Source: Denitrobacterium detoxificans
Lineage (GTDB): Bacteria; Actinomycetota; Coriobacteriia; Coriobacteriales; Eggerthellaceae
Reading direction: 5' to 3'
Assembly (NCBI RefSeq): GCF_001643775.1
Contig: NZ_CP011402.1
Coordinates: forward strand, 1,224,001-1,288,000
Length of the DNA: 64,000 nucleotides
Position numbers and translations under genes: made by a program. A model generated the notes under the pieces. That model worked only from the letters and a program-made list of their open reading frames with translations, was not told where the DNA came from and ran no database searches. This document shows, piece after piece, positions 17,106 to 25,449 of this stretch (position 1 is its first letter; every line of letters starts with the position of its first letter).

Positions 17106-18678
17106 CTTCAGCGCGTTCGTTTTCTGCAACTGTTGTAATGCTGCTGATGACATTCAGGATGTTCTGGAGTCCGCCGCAGAATAGTTCGAAACATATTGCC
17201 AGCGCAATGGCGATATCGGAATTGAGATACGTCAAGATAACCAGCATGCCAATAAGGATTGAGCCTGGCTGGTTGGGTGCTCCAAACGAGAGGAACATCA
17301 CGATAGCGGCTATTACGGCGATGTTGAACCATGACACTTCGCAATTGGCAATGAAGATGTATATCGAAGCGAGCAGCATGAGAATGAAGCAGTTGCCATC
17401 AAGGCTGGTCTGCGCCAATATCGGCAGTTCCTTCCCGAGCCGTTCTCGAGAGATGCCCAGCTTCTCCGAGCAGTAGCGCATATTGTAGGGCACGGCGTCG
17501 ATGACGGAGCCTATCACGTAGTTCTCCTTTACGAGCGGCCACGTCTTTCGTATGAACTCTCGTATCCGTATTCCTCGGAGTTTCAGCCTTAGGGCGTAGA
17601 GGGCGAGCAGGGGAATCGTACTTGCAAACGCGATAATGCCGATGAAGAGGATTTCCAGGAAATGCGAGATGCCATCCTTTGCCAGCAAGACTTCAAGGAA
17701 CAGTAGGAAGCATGCCACGGGGAAGGCTTTCATGAGTATGTTGAGTATGCCGGAGAACAGGTTGTAGCAGGCGTCGATTGCCCTTTTCAGCAAATCGAAG
17801 TCCTTGCCTATTGAATTCAGCGCACCCACGATGAGGAGCGCTACAAAGATCATCGGAATGGGGGAGATGGTTTCGAAGGGCTCGATGATGCTCGACGGTA
17901 TTATCTGGTCCACCGCTGAAGCGAGCGACCAATTGGCGAACCCTATGTCGACTCGCTCTGTTATGCCGCTGGACGATAGGGCCCACTGGGCAAATACGAA
18001 GCCCATGATGAGAGCTAGAGCGACTACGCTGACGGACGAAGATATCGCGTTGATGAACAGCCTGCGCGAGGACGAATTGCGTTCGGCAACGATGAACGAA
18101 TCCGTTACGTTCTTGAGCAGCGAGAAGAGCGTTACTGGTGCGCCTATCATAAGCACGGCGTTGGTGAACAGCTTTTCCAGGGGTGATACCCATTCGCTTG
18201 CCATCGTGCGCAGCTCAGCTTCATCGACGGTGAATTCGAGCACGATACCCACTATTACTGCTGCGATGACGGCGATGAGGTTTGGAAGGATGATGCTCCA
18301 GAAGCTTCTGCCTACTGAAATGGTGATGACGTTTTCGCCGTTTTCATACGAGCAGGAAAACTTGTCTGAAAAGGCATCGATGATTTTCGCCTGGGAATCC
18401 GCTGACGCGTTTTCGTCGGGAAGCAGGAATCGCTTACCCGCGAATTTTATTGTGATATCTGTGCCGCCTAGCGAGACGATGCTACTAATTTCGAGTGGTG
18501 CTTCGCTGTCGTCAACGTGCGACGCGGCATGAAGGAGGAGCGCCCTGAAGAGGGCCATCCATTCATGTTTGCTGCAGGCGGAGATACGGCGCCCCGTAAG
18601 GGACCTTTCTGCGAAATCGCTTGCTTGCGAGAGGCCATTTTCATCCGCTGTTACCTGTACTGTTTCTGTCTTAGCCAT
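17089..18678 (-). CDS. Dicarboxylate/amino acid:cation symporter (DAACS) with N-terminal soluble domain
   Basis: A 529-residue protein. Residues ~155-510 look like a DAACS/glutamate-transporter-fold permease: about eight hydrophobic helices, SPIPMIFVALLIVGAL, a serine-rich loop, and late segments AVPYNMRYC and GAPNQPGSILIG, where the family has its substrate- and Na+-binding hairpin. The first ~150 residues are soluble and not part of the classical family; LGGTDITIKF, DAFSDKFSC and ENVITISV recall the ATP-binding fold of anti-sigma/histidine kinases, but key ATP-lid residues are not obvious. ATG 18678 has GGAG 8 bases upstream. The nearby arc operon suggests amino-acid uptake; this is inference. 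Confidence 0.72.
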   Translation of the reverse strand: MAKTETVQVTADENGLSQASDFAERSLTGRRISACSKHEWMALFRALLLHAASHVDDSEAPLEISSIVSLGGTDITIKFAGKRFLLPDENASADSQAKIIDAFSDKFSCSYENGENVITISVGRSFWSIILPNLIAVIAAVIVGIVLEFTVDEAELRTMASEWVSPLEKLFTNAVLMIGAPVTLFSLLKNVTDSFIVAERNSSSRRLFINAISSSVSVVALALIMGFVFAQWALSSSGITERVDIGFANWSLASAVDQIIPSSIIEPFETISPIPMIFVALLIVGALNSIGKDFDLLKRAIDACYNLFSGILNILMKAFPVACFLLFLEVLLAKDGISHFLEILFIGIIAFASTIPLLALYALRLKLRGIRIREFIRKTWPLVKENYVIGSVIDAVPYNMRYCSEKLGISRERLGKELPILAQTSLDGNCFILMLLASIYIFIANCEVSWFNIAVIAAIVMFLSFGAPNQPGSILIGMLVILTYLNSDIAIALAICFELFCGGLQNILNVISSITTVAENERAEEKRRG

Positions 18679-18808
18679 GGGGTATGCTCCAGAAAACTGA
18701 CGTGACCGTCTTTTTACAAGGCTTGCCGCGGCAAATGCCATGCGCTTTATATCATTATAATATCGTTACACGCTGAATACGGGATATTTGAGGTCATCTG
18801 GGGTTGAT

Positions 18809-19249
18809 ATGGAATACAGAAAGTTTGGCGACGCCTACTATGTACGACTTGATCGGGATGACGAGATAATCTCGTCGATTCTTGAAATATGCAAGGCCGA
18901 GCATATTGCCTCGGCTACGTTCAGCGGTATCGGCGGCTGCAAGGAAGCCCAGATCCAGACCTTTGTGCCCGAATTGGGTGCGTTCGAAACTCAGGTTTAT
19001 TCTGGCATGCTCGAGCTTGTGTCGCTTATGGGTAATGTTATTTCGGGTGATGAAGGCGAACTGATTAGCCACGCTCATGCCTCGTTCGCATACAAGGACG
19101 GAGACGAGCATTGCCTAGCGGCGGGGCACGTCAAGTTCATAACCGTTCTCTATACCGCAGAGATTGAGCTACGGCCCGTTGTTGGGGGCGTTATTAGGAA
19201 GAAGTTCGATCCGGAAACCGGCACAGGTTTTTGGGAGTTTCAAGGCTAA
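18809..19249 (+). CDS. PPC (DUF296) domain protein, putative DNA-binding
   Basis: A 146-residue single-domain protein of the PPC/DUF296 family, a trimeric beta-rich fold related to plant AT-hook proteins; bacterial members have no settled function. The signature FSGIGGCKEAQIQTF near residue 40, the ISHAHASFA histidine pair and GGHV-like AAGHVKF are visible and could bind a metal at the trimer interface. I choose ATG 18809 (GGGG shortly upstream); an ATG at 18788 is possible. It is divergent from the symporter with about 130 bases between them. Confidence 0.8.
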   Translation: MEYRKFGDAYYVRLDRDDEIISSILEICKAEHIASATFSGIGGCKEAQIQTFVPELGAFETQVYSGMLELVSLMGNVISGDEGELISHAHASFAYKDGDEHCLAAGHVKFITVLYTAEIELRPVVGGVIRKKFDPETGTGFWEFQG

Positions 19250-19364
19250 GCACGTCTGACCCAGCGCACCCATGCAGAAGATGCTTTGTGCGCCGAGTAT
19301 GATTTTAGCGCTCACAAAAATGGTGGCACTTCCAAAGTGTGAACATATGAAGGAGGGGAGTGCT

Positions 19365-19379
19365 GGGTTCGAGTCCCCG
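19365..19379 (+). repeat. Orphan tRNA T-arm-like fragment, inverted copy of the tRNA-Lys T-arm
   Basis: The 15 bases GGGTTCGAGTCCCCG on the + strand repeat, in inverted orientation, the T-arm of the neighbouring tRNA-Lys (19439-19453). No acceptor, D-arm or anticodon arm surrounds it, so it is not a tRNA gene. It may be a remnant of a tRNA gene or of an integration event. Confidence 0.45.
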
Positions 19380-19391
19380 TTATACGGTATG

Positions 19392-19415
19392 AAAAAAGCT
19401 CCCAACGGGGGAGCT
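19392..19415 (-). terminator. Intrinsic terminator of the tRNA-Lys transcript
   Basis: Read leftward, AGCTCCC (complement of 19409-19415) pairs with GGGAGCT (complement of 19397-19403) and is followed by a run of six T (complement of 19392-19397). Confidence 0.8.
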
Positions 19416-19427
19416 ATATAATTCAGA

Positions 19428-19503
19428 TGGTGGACCGTCGGGGACTCGAACCCCGGACCTTGGGATTAAGAGTCCCCTGCTCTACCAACTAAGCTAACGG
19501 TCC
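19428..19503 (-). tRNA. tRNA-Lys (CTT)
   Basis: On the minus strand: acceptor GGACCGT/ACGGTCC, discriminator A, encoded CCA, anticodon loop CTCTTAA (anticodon CTT), T-arm GGTTCGAGTCC. It lies downstream of tRNA-His on the same strand and is followed by an intrinsic terminator. Confidence 0.95.
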
Positions 19504-19597
19504 ATGTTCATATGTCTTTTGCCCTTCGAAAAGCGGCGAACGCTATTTTAGGACAACCGCTCTTGCTTTGCAAGAACTTTTTTAAAAAGTTTTGCGC

Positions 19598-19674
19598 TGG
19601 GGTGGATAGAGAGATTCGAACTCTCGACCTCCAGAGCCACAATCTGGCGCCCTAACCAACTAGGCCATATCCAC
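19598..19674 (-). tRNA. tRNA-His (GTG)
   Basis: On the minus strand: acceptor GTGGATA/TATCCAC, encoded CCCA, anticodon loop ATTGTGG (anticodon GTG), T-arm AGTTCGAATCT. An extra G (complement of 19675) precedes position 1, as expected for the G-1 of histidine tRNA. It is first of a leftward tRNA-His/tRNA-Lys unit. Confidence 0.93.
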
Positions 19675-19689
19675 CGTGCGCAAGTGGAT

Positions 19690-19718
19690 AGTATAGCGGC
19701 CGATGAGGTAGGGGGCAA
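19690..19718 (-). promoter_or_regulatory. Promoter for tRNA-His/tRNA-Lys
   Basis: On the minus strand TTGCCC (complement of 19713-19718), a 17-base spacer, then TATACT (complement of 19690-19695). The -10 box ends 15 bases before the tRNA. Confidence 0.65.
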
Positions 19719-20017
19719 CAGGCAATTTTCTCATCACGAATCATGCACAACTCGGCACGTTCTCACTGTAAAACAGCCTGTAAGGTGCTTGGTGATCACG
19801 GGATGCGTCCGTGGGGGTGCCGTTATCCAGATTGATTCCACTCCGGTAGCACATGAGATGTCCTTGCGAGTTCCTGCCTATGTTGACGGGGAGCGTATGC
19901 GCCACATATCCCAAGCTCATGTTCTTGTAGATTGATTAGCTCCCTTCTCTATATACAGGGGTACGTTGTCCAAATACGGCCTCGGAAAATGTGAAGATGA
20001 ATCCACAAAAAAGGGGG

Positions 20018-20045
20018 TTGTCAAAGGGTTTGGTTCGCGTATAAT
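20018..20045 (+). promoter_or_regulatory. Promoter for tRNA-Asn/tRNA-Val
   Basis: TTGTCA at 20018-20023, a 16-base spacer and a perfect TATAAT at 20040-20045, 37 bases upstream of tRNA-Asn. Confidence 0.75.
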
Positions 20046-20082
20046 CCTTTCTTGCGCGTTGCAAGTGAGCAACAAGCAAGAT

Positions 20083-20157
20083 TCCTCGGTAGCTCAACGG
20101 CAGAGCATCCGGCTGTTAACCGGAGGGTTGTAGGTTCGAATCCTACCCGGGGAGCCA
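20083..20157 (+). tRNA. tRNA-Asn (GTT)
   Basis: Acceptor TCCTCGG/CCGGGGA with one wobble pair, discriminator G and encoded CCA, anticodon loop CTGTTAA (anticodon GTT), T-arm GGTTCGAATCC. Confidence 0.95.
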
Positions 20158-20193
20158 TTTGTTTTTACGGCCATTTTTTGGCTCTTACATATC

Positions 20194-20268
20194 GGGCGTT
20201 TGGCGCAGCGGGAGCGCGACTCCTTCACACGGAGTAGGTCACAGGTTCAATCCCTGTAACGCCCACCA
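20194..20268 (+). tRNA. tRNA-Val (CAC)
   Basis: Acceptor GGGCGTT/AACGCCC, encoded ACCA, anticodon loop TTCACAC (anticodon CAC), T-arm GGTTCAATCC. It is 36 bases after tRNA-Asn and likely shares its transcript. Confidence 0.95.
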
Positions 20269-20275
20269 TCAAATC

Positions 20276-20310
20276 ACCAGGTCAGATATCTTTTTTGGCC
20301 TGGTTTTTTA
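20276..20310 (+). terminator. Intrinsic terminator after tRNA-Val
   Basis: ACCAGGTCA (20276-20284) pairs with TGGCCTGGT (20296-20304), one G:U pair, followed by TTTTTA. Confidence 0.75.
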
Positions 20311-20428
20311 TTTCTCGGAAATCGTCGAAATGCCTCCAGTACGTAATAAATACGTAATAGACGAACGATGGTGAGGAGATAATACGCATTGGGTCGACCA
20401 TGCGCGGATGGCATGCGGCCAATTGCGC

Positions 20429-20434
20429 TATACT
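20429..20434 (+). promoter_or_regulatory. Candidate -10 box for the CAT tRNA
   Basis: TATACT at 20429-20434, 10 bases before the tRNA. No clear -35 hexamer is visible at the usual distance. Confidence 0.4.
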
Positions 20435-20444
20435 ACGTGTTCAC

Positions 20445-20519
20445 GGGCCTGTAGCTCAATGGTGGAGCAGGGGACTCATAATCCTTTGGTTGTCGGTTCG
20501 AGCCCGGCCGGGCCCACCA
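20445..20519 (+). tRNA. tRNA with CAT anticodon (elongator Met or Ile2)
   Basis: Acceptor GGGCCTG/CGGGCCC, encoded ACCA, anticodon loop CTCATAA (anticodon CAT). The anticodon stem GGGGA/TCCTT has two G:U pairs and lacks the three G:C pairs of an initiator, so it is not the initiator tRNA. Its D-arm to variable region resembles tRNA-Ile2, whose C34 is modified to lysidine, so Met versus Ile is open. Confidence 0.85.
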
Positions 20520-20533
20520 CTTAGATTTTCATC

Positions 20534-20563
20534 GGGTCAGTCGAATTTCGGCTGGCCCTTTTT
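20534..20563 (+). terminator. Intrinsic terminator after the CAT tRNA
   Basis: GGGTCAGTC (20534-20542) pairs with GGCTGGCCC (20550-20558) with two G:U pairs, followed by TTTTT. Confidence 0.75.
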
Positions 20564-20589
20564 AGTGTGTAAAGGTAACTGTATCTGCG

Positions 20590-22689
20590 ATGATCATTCA
20601 GCTTGAACATATTTCCAAATCGTTTGGCGCGCGTACGCTCTTTTCCGATGTCACCTTCAAGCTTGAAGCCTACGATCGCCTTGCGCTCGTAGGCCCAAAC
20701 GGCGCTGGCAAAACAACGCTGCTCAATATCATTACGGGTAATGAAGAGCCTGATGAAGGGCGTGTGCTGTATGCAAAGGGCGCATCGGTTGGCTATCTTG
20801 AGCAGGAAGCCATCGAAATGGGGGACCGCCCCCTGTTCGACGAGGTGATTTCCTCGCAGAAGGAGATCCTGGAAGCCGAGGAGCGCCTACGTGCCCTGGA
20901 GGACAACCTGGGTGATAACCCCACGGAAAAGGAGCTTGCCGCCGCTGGACGTGCGCGTGATGCGTATGAGGCCATGGGTGGCTACCTGCTCGAGTCGAAG
21001 GTGCGCAGCGTCCTGTTTGGCCTGGGCTTTGGCGAAGAGGATATGAAGAAGCGCACGGTCGACTATTCGGGTGGTTGGCAGATGCGCATTGCGTTGGCGA
21101 AGCTTCTCGTGCGTAACCCCGATGTGCTCATGCTCGACGAGCCAACTAACCACCTTGATCTTGAAAGCGTTACCTGGCTCGAGGGTTTCTTGCGCGGTTA
21201 TAGCGGTACGGTCATCGTGGTTAGCCACGACCGCGCGTTCATGGACAATATGGTTGACCGCGTCGCGGAAATCGACAATGGGCATGTGAACTTCTATAAG
21301 GGCAACTACTCGGCCTACCTGAAGCAGCGCGAGGAGCGTATTGAACTGCTTCGCCAGCAGGCCGAACGGCAGCAAGCTGAAATTGCCCACATGGAGGCGT
21401 TCATCGAACGATTCCGCTACAAGGCCACGAAGGCCAAGCAGGTGCAGGATAGGGTGCGCAAGCTCGAAAAGATTGAGCGCATCGTGGTGCCTGAAGAGCG
21501 CAAGACGGTTCACTTCAACTTTGTCCAGCCGCCTCGTACCGGCGATATGGTCGTCAACCTCACGGGCGTTTCCAAGGCCTTTGGCGAGCACGTTGTCTAC
21601 GATAAGCTCGACCTTTCGGTGTATCGCGGCCAGAAGATCGCACTCGTGGGCCCCAATGGTGCCGGTAAGTCCACGCTTCTGAAGATGATTGCGGGCGTTC
21701 TCGACCCTGATGCTGGCAGCATTCAGTATGGCGTGCACGTAGACAAAACCTACTACGCCCAGCATCAGCTCGAAGAGCTGCATGAAGGGAATACCGTGTT
21801 CGAAGAACTCGATCGCGTTGCACCTGGTTGGACTATTTCGCAGGTGAGGACGCTGCTGGGTGCCTTCTTGTTCCAGGGTGATGCCGTCGAGAAGCGCGTG
21901 GGCGTGCTTTCTGGTGGTGAGAAGAGCCGTCTGGCGCTGGCTAAGATGCTCGTTTCGCCCAAGCCGCTGCTCTGCCTCGACGAGCCTACGAACCACCTCG
22001 ATATTCAGAGTGCTGACGTTTTGGAGCAGGCTCTTGCTGCGTTCGAGGGGACCATCATCCTTATTACGCACGATAGGCATCTCATTCGTGGCGTTGCGAA
22101 TCGCATTATCGAGATTACGCCTGGTAACGTTACCGTCTACGATGGCGATTACGATTATTACCTGTTCAAGAGCGGGCAGGAAGATTCGGCTTCCATTACG
22201 GGCGGCCGTGACGAGGCATCGGCCACTTCGAAGTCTGGCCTTGCGAGCAGTCATGCGGCAACACGCGCTCAGGCTGCCAAGAAGGAGGCTTCTTCGGGCA
22301 TTACCGTGAATCGCCATCCCCGTGGGGAGCGTCCCGTAAAGGATGCGTCTGCTTCTCTTACGGCGCCGAAGGGCAGTGCGCCTAAGTCGAAGGAGCAGAA
22401 GCGCCGCGAGGCTGAAGCTCGTAACAGGGCCTATGCTGCGCTCAAGAACCATCGCAAGCGCATCGCGCAACTCGATAAGCAGATGGAAGCGGACAATACG
22501 CGCCTTGCGGAGATCTTGGAGCTGCTGGCAGATCCCGATTTCTATACGAACGAGGATGCGTCGAGCGATGTCATTGCCGAACATGCCAGCATCAAGAAGC
22601 GCTTGGCCGCTGCGGAAGAGGAGTGGTTCATTCTCAATGAGGAGCTTGAAGCGGAAATGGCTCGTCAGCGGGAGGCTTCCGAAAAGTAG
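20590..22689 (+). CDS. ABC-F family ATPase
   Basis: A 699-residue double-cassette ATPase without membrane segments, so a ribosome-associated ABC-F protein rather than a transporter. Walker A motifs GPNGAGKTT (~residue 35) and GPNGAGKST (~356); signatures [13 protein letters not shown] and [22 protein letters not shown] in both halves. The inter-cassette linker is the long charged helix [16 protein letters not shown]. From about residue 530 a Ser/Ala/Lys-rich low-complexity stretch leads into a C-terminal coiled coil. It is the second ABC-F gene in the window and belongs to a different subgroup from the Uup-like one (SGGWQ and NHLD in both halves). Confidence 0.88.
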   Translation: MIIQLEHISKSFGARTLFSDVTFKLEAYDRLALVGPNGAGKTTLLNIITGNEEPDEGRVLYAKGASVGYLEQEAIEMGDRPLFDEVISSQKEILEAEERLRALEDNLGDNPTEKELAAAGRARDAYEAMGGYLLESKVRSVLFGLGFGEEDMKKRTVDYSGGWQMRIALAKLLVRNPDVLMLDEPTNHLDLESVTWLEGFLRGYSGTVIVVSHDRAFMDNMVDRVAEIDNGHVNFYKGNYSAYLKQREERIELLRQQAERQQAEIAHMEAFIERFRYKATKAKQVQDRVRKLEKIERIVVPEERKTVHFNFVQPPRTGDMVVNLTGVSKAFGEHVVYDKLDLSVYRGQKIALVGPNGAGKSTLLKMIAGVLDPDAGSIQYGVHVDKTYYAQHQLEELHEGNTVFEELDRVAPGWTISQVRTLLGAFLFQGDAVEKRVGVLSGGEKSRLALAKMLVSPKPLLCLDEPTNHLDIQSADVLEQALAAFEGTIILITHDRHLIRGVANRIIEITPGNVTVYDGDYDYYLFKSGQEDSASITGGRDEASATSKSGLASSHAATRAQAAKKEASSGITVNRHPRGERPVKDASASLTAPKGSAPKSKEQKRREAEARNRAYAALKNHRKRIAQLDKQMEADNTRLAEILELLADPDFYTNEDASSDVIAEHASIKKRLAAAEEEWFILNEELEAEMARQREASEK

Positions 22690-22786
22690 GCGCAATGCCT
22701 GCCGATGACCGATTCGATGCGGAGCGTGCGGATGAATTTTCGTGTTTTCATTTCGGCTTACGCGCCTGCGGTATACTAGGACACCT

Positions 22787-23473
22787 ATGAGTACAGACAT
22801 GTTTGCATACTACGCTTGTTCGATTCTGGCATTCGTGCCGGCCATCGTGCTTCACGAGGTCGCACACGGTTTTGCCGCCTACAAGCTGGGCGACCCGACG
22901 GCGAAGAACGCGGGCCGTCTCTCGGTGAATCCCCTTCGCCATATCGATCCTTTTGGCACGGTGCTGCTGCCTGCCATTCTTATGCTGGCCAATGCGCCCG
23001 TGTTCGGCTACGCAAAGCCCGTGCCGTACAATCCGCGTTACTTCAAGGACAAGCGCAAGGGCGACTTGATCGTTGGCCTTGCGGGCCCTGCCGCCAATTT
23101 GCTCATGGCCCTTGTGGGCGCCATGGTTGCATGGCTCCTGTATCCGCTTGCCACTACCAGCTTGGTGAATAGCAATGAACTCTTTGCATACTTTTACCTG
23201 CTGTTCTTGCCGTATTTCACGCTTATCAACCTGTATCTGATGTTCTTCAACCTGCTGCCCATTCCTCCGCTAGATGGATCGAGCATTTTCGCGTTCATCC
23301 TGCCGGAGAAATACTTGCGTCAGTATTACGCGGTGCAGCAATACGCCATGCCCGTTTTGCTGATTCTGCTCTTCATTGTTCCGTATTTCAGCCCCATTAA
23401 TCCGATTTCGGTGTATATGAACGCTACTGCGGGCAATGTCGCTAATTTGTTGTTCCCGTTCCGTATCTCGTAG
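22787..23473 (+). CDS. Site-2 protease family (M50) membrane metalloprotease
   Basis: A 228-residue integral membrane protein of the short S2P/M50 type, which cleaves substrates inside the membrane. HEVAHGF near residue 26 is the zinc-binding HExxH motif; NLLPIPPLDGS near residue 158 is the second conserved motif, with the third zinc ligand Asp. Five or six hydrophobic segments are visible. I choose ATG 22787, with AGGA 5 bases upstream and TATACT further upstream; an in-frame ATG at 22742 is less likely. It is followed closely by trpS and scpAB, a common neighbourhood for this protease in Gram-positive bacteria. Confidence 0.88.
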   Translation: MSTDMFAYYACSILAFVPAIVLHEVAHGFAAYKLGDPTAKNAGRLSVNPLRHIDPFGTVLLPAILMLANAPVFGYAKPVPYNPRYFKDKRKGDLIVGLAGPAANLLMALVGAMVAWLLYPLATTSLVNSNELFAYFYLLFLPYFTLINLYLMFFNLLPIPPLDGSSIFAFILPEKYLRQYYAVQQYAMPVLLILLFIVPYFSPINPISVYMNATAGNVANLLFPFRIS

Positions 23474-23497
23474 TAATAAGTAAGTAAGGATTAGGTC

Positions 23498-24646
23498 ATG
23501 TCGGAAGAAATCTGCGCTGACAACCAAGACAACAGCACGCTCGTGGTTCCCAAGGAGCGCATCATTCTTACGGGAGACCGTCCCACGGGGCGTCTCCACG
23601 TTGGTCATTTCGTAGGGTCGCTTCGTGAGCGTGTCCGTTTGCAGAACTCGGGCGAATTCGACCGCATCTTCATCATGATCGCGGATGCGCAGGCGCTTAC
23701 CGACAACGCCGATAACCCCGAGAAGGTTCGTCAGAACATCATCGAGGTTGCGCTCGACTACCTGTCTTGCGGCATCGACCCCGCCAAGACCACCATCTTC
23801 ATTCAGTCGCAGATCCCCGAGCTCTTCGAGCTTACGGCGTATTACATGAACCTCGTTACGGTGGCGCGCGTGCAGCGTAACCCCACGGTGAAGAGCGAAA
23901 TCCAGATGCGTGGCTTCAACGCCGACATCCCCGTTGGCTTCTTCACGTATCCCATTAGTCAGGCATCGGACATCACCGCATTCAAGGCCACTACGGTTCC
24001 CGTGGGCGAGGACCAGCTTCCCATGCTCGAGCAGACGCGCGAGATCGTTCGTTCGTTCAATCGTACGTATGCTCCCGTTCTCGTGGAGCCCGAAGCGCTC
24101 ATTCCCCAGGGCGAGGCTGCGAAGCGCCTGCCTGGCATCGATGGCAAGGCGAAGATGAGCAAGTCGCTGGGCAATGGCATCTATCTGTCGGATACGCCCG
24201 AGGAAGTTGCCAAGAAGATCAAGAGCATGTACACCGATCCTGGTCACCTGAAGGTTTCCGATCCGGGCAAGATCGAAGGCAATGCGGTGTTCACCTATCT
24301 CGATGCCTTCAGCACCAACGAGCATTTTGCGGAATACTGGCCCGAGTACGCCAATCTCGACGAACTGAAGGCGCACTATCAGCGTGGTGGCCTGGGCGAT
24401 GTGAAGTGCAAGAAGTTCTTGAACCGCGTCCTGGAAGATACGCTTGCGCCCATCCGCGAGCGTCGTCACGAGCTCGAGGCCGACATTCCCGCTGTGTATG
24501 ACATTCTGGCTGCTGGTTGCGAAACTGCACGTGCTGCCGCTGCCGAAACGCTGCATGAGGTGAAGGATGCCATGCGCATCAACTACTTCTCTGACGTTGC
24601 TCTTATGGAAGAGCAGGCACTGCGCTATCGTCGCGTGGAAGACTAG
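23498..24646 (+). CDS. trpS: Tryptophanyl-tRNA synthetase
   Basis: A 382-residue class I synthetase that charges tRNA-Trp. The HIGH-type motif is [13 protein letters not shown] near residue 32, and [10 protein letters not shown] near residue 216 is the KMSKS loop. The length is slightly above the usual ~330-340 because of a ~20-residue N-terminal lead and an extended middle. No T-box or attenuator is visible upstream. It is followed after 10 bases by scpA. Confidence 0.94.
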   Translation: MSEEICADNQDNSTLVVPKERIILTGDRPTGRLHVGHFVGSLRERVRLQNSGEFDRIFIMIADAQALTDNADNPEKVRQNIIEVALDYLSCGIDPAKTTIFIQSQIPELFELTAYYMNLVTVARVQRNPTVKSEIQMRGFNADIPVGFFTYPISQASDITAFKATTVPVGEDQLPMLEQTREIVRSFNRTYAPVLVEPEALIPQGEAAKRLPGIDGKAKMSKSLGNGIYLSDTPEEVAKKIKSMYTDPGHLKVSDPGKIEGNAVFTYLDAFSTNEHFAEYWPEYANLDELKAHYQRGGLGDVKCKKFLNRVLEDTLAPIRERRHELEADIPAVYDILAAGCETARAAAAETLHEVKDAMRINYFSDVALMEEQALRYRRVED

Positions 24647-24656
24647 CCCGCGGTAG

Positions 24657-25448
24657 ATGTCGTATCGCGTTCGCACAGAGAGCTTTGAGGGCCCGTTCGA
24701 CCTTCTGCTGTATCTGGTTAGCCGCCAGAGAGTAGACATCGGTGCCATCTCCATTACGGAGATTGCCGATCAGTACCTCGACGAAGTTTCGCATATGGAA
24801 AACGTGGACTTGGATGTCGCGAGTGACTTTCTGCTCGTGGCATCCACGTTGCTCGAGATCAAGGCTGCAGCCCTGCTTCCCAAGCCCAAGGACAACCTCG
24901 TGGAGGAATACGAGGAGATTGGCCCCATGGAAGCGCGCGACATGCTGGTGAAGCGCCTACTTGCATATACTCAGTTCAAGAATGCGGCTGCCGAACTTTC
25001 CGCGCGATACGATTCAGAGCTTCGCTTGCATCGTCGTAGTGCGGGCCCCGACGAGAGCCTGCTTACGCTTATGCCCGACTACCTGGAAGACGTGACGCTC
25101 GATTCGCTTGCGTACCTCTGCGCTCAGGTCATGGGCCATCGCGATCCGTTCTTGCTCGAAAGCGAGCACATTGCGGCGAAGCCCATTCCCGTGGAAGTTC
25201 ATGTGCGCGCCATTCATACCCGCATTCGCAATCAGAAGCACGCCCGCTTTAGCGATTTGCTTACGAGTCGTGCGAGCAAGCCCGTTATCGTCGTCACGTT
25301 CCTGGCCATTTTGGAGCTGTATAAGCGCGGCATGGTGACGGTTCGCCAGTCCGAGGCATTCGGCGACATCGACATTGACTTTATCGAGGGCTCTGGCGAG
25401 CTCTTCCTCGAGGGCGAAGGCGCCCTCACCAGCGTTCAGGAGGCGTAG
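24657..25448 (+). CDS. scpA: Segregation and condensation protein A
   Basis: A 263-residue kleisin that bridges the SMC head domains in chromosome condensation together with ScpB. The N-terminal FEGPFDLLLYLVSRQRVDI motif is the family hallmark. A charged middle and a C-terminal winged-helix region (VTFLAILELYKRGMV) follow. It lies 1 base before scpB. Confidence 0.93.
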   Translation: MSYRVRTESFEGPFDLLLYLVSRQRVDIGAISITEIADQYLDEVSHMENVDLDVASDFLLVASTLLEIKAAALLPKPKDNLVEEYEEIGPMEARDMLVKRLLAYTQFKNAAAELSARYDSELRLHRRSAGPDESLLTLMPDYLEDVTLDSLAYLCAQVMGHRDPFLLESEHIAAKPIPVEVHVRAIHTRIRNQKHARFSDLLTSRASKPVIVVTFLAILELYKRGMVTVRQSEAFGDIDIDFIEGSGELFLEGEGALTSVQEA

Positions 25449-25449
25449 C

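Larger units (their letters stand above)
19675..20082. other. 408-bp gap between divergent tRNA units
   Basis: I see no convincing gene. The gap holds a leftward promoter near its left end (19690-19718) and a rightward promoter near its right end (20018-20045). A short open frame at 19684-19935 has no ribosome site or family resemblance. The middle shows no clear structure. Confidence 0.5.

Noticed and set aside
19684-19935. 83-codon open frame between the tRNA units
   Set aside because: No ribosome site, no recognisable motif, and it overlaps the leftward tRNA promoter.
20887-22800. 637-codon minus-strand open frame opposite the ABC-F gene
   Set aside because: Antisense shadow of a clear ABC-F ATPase.
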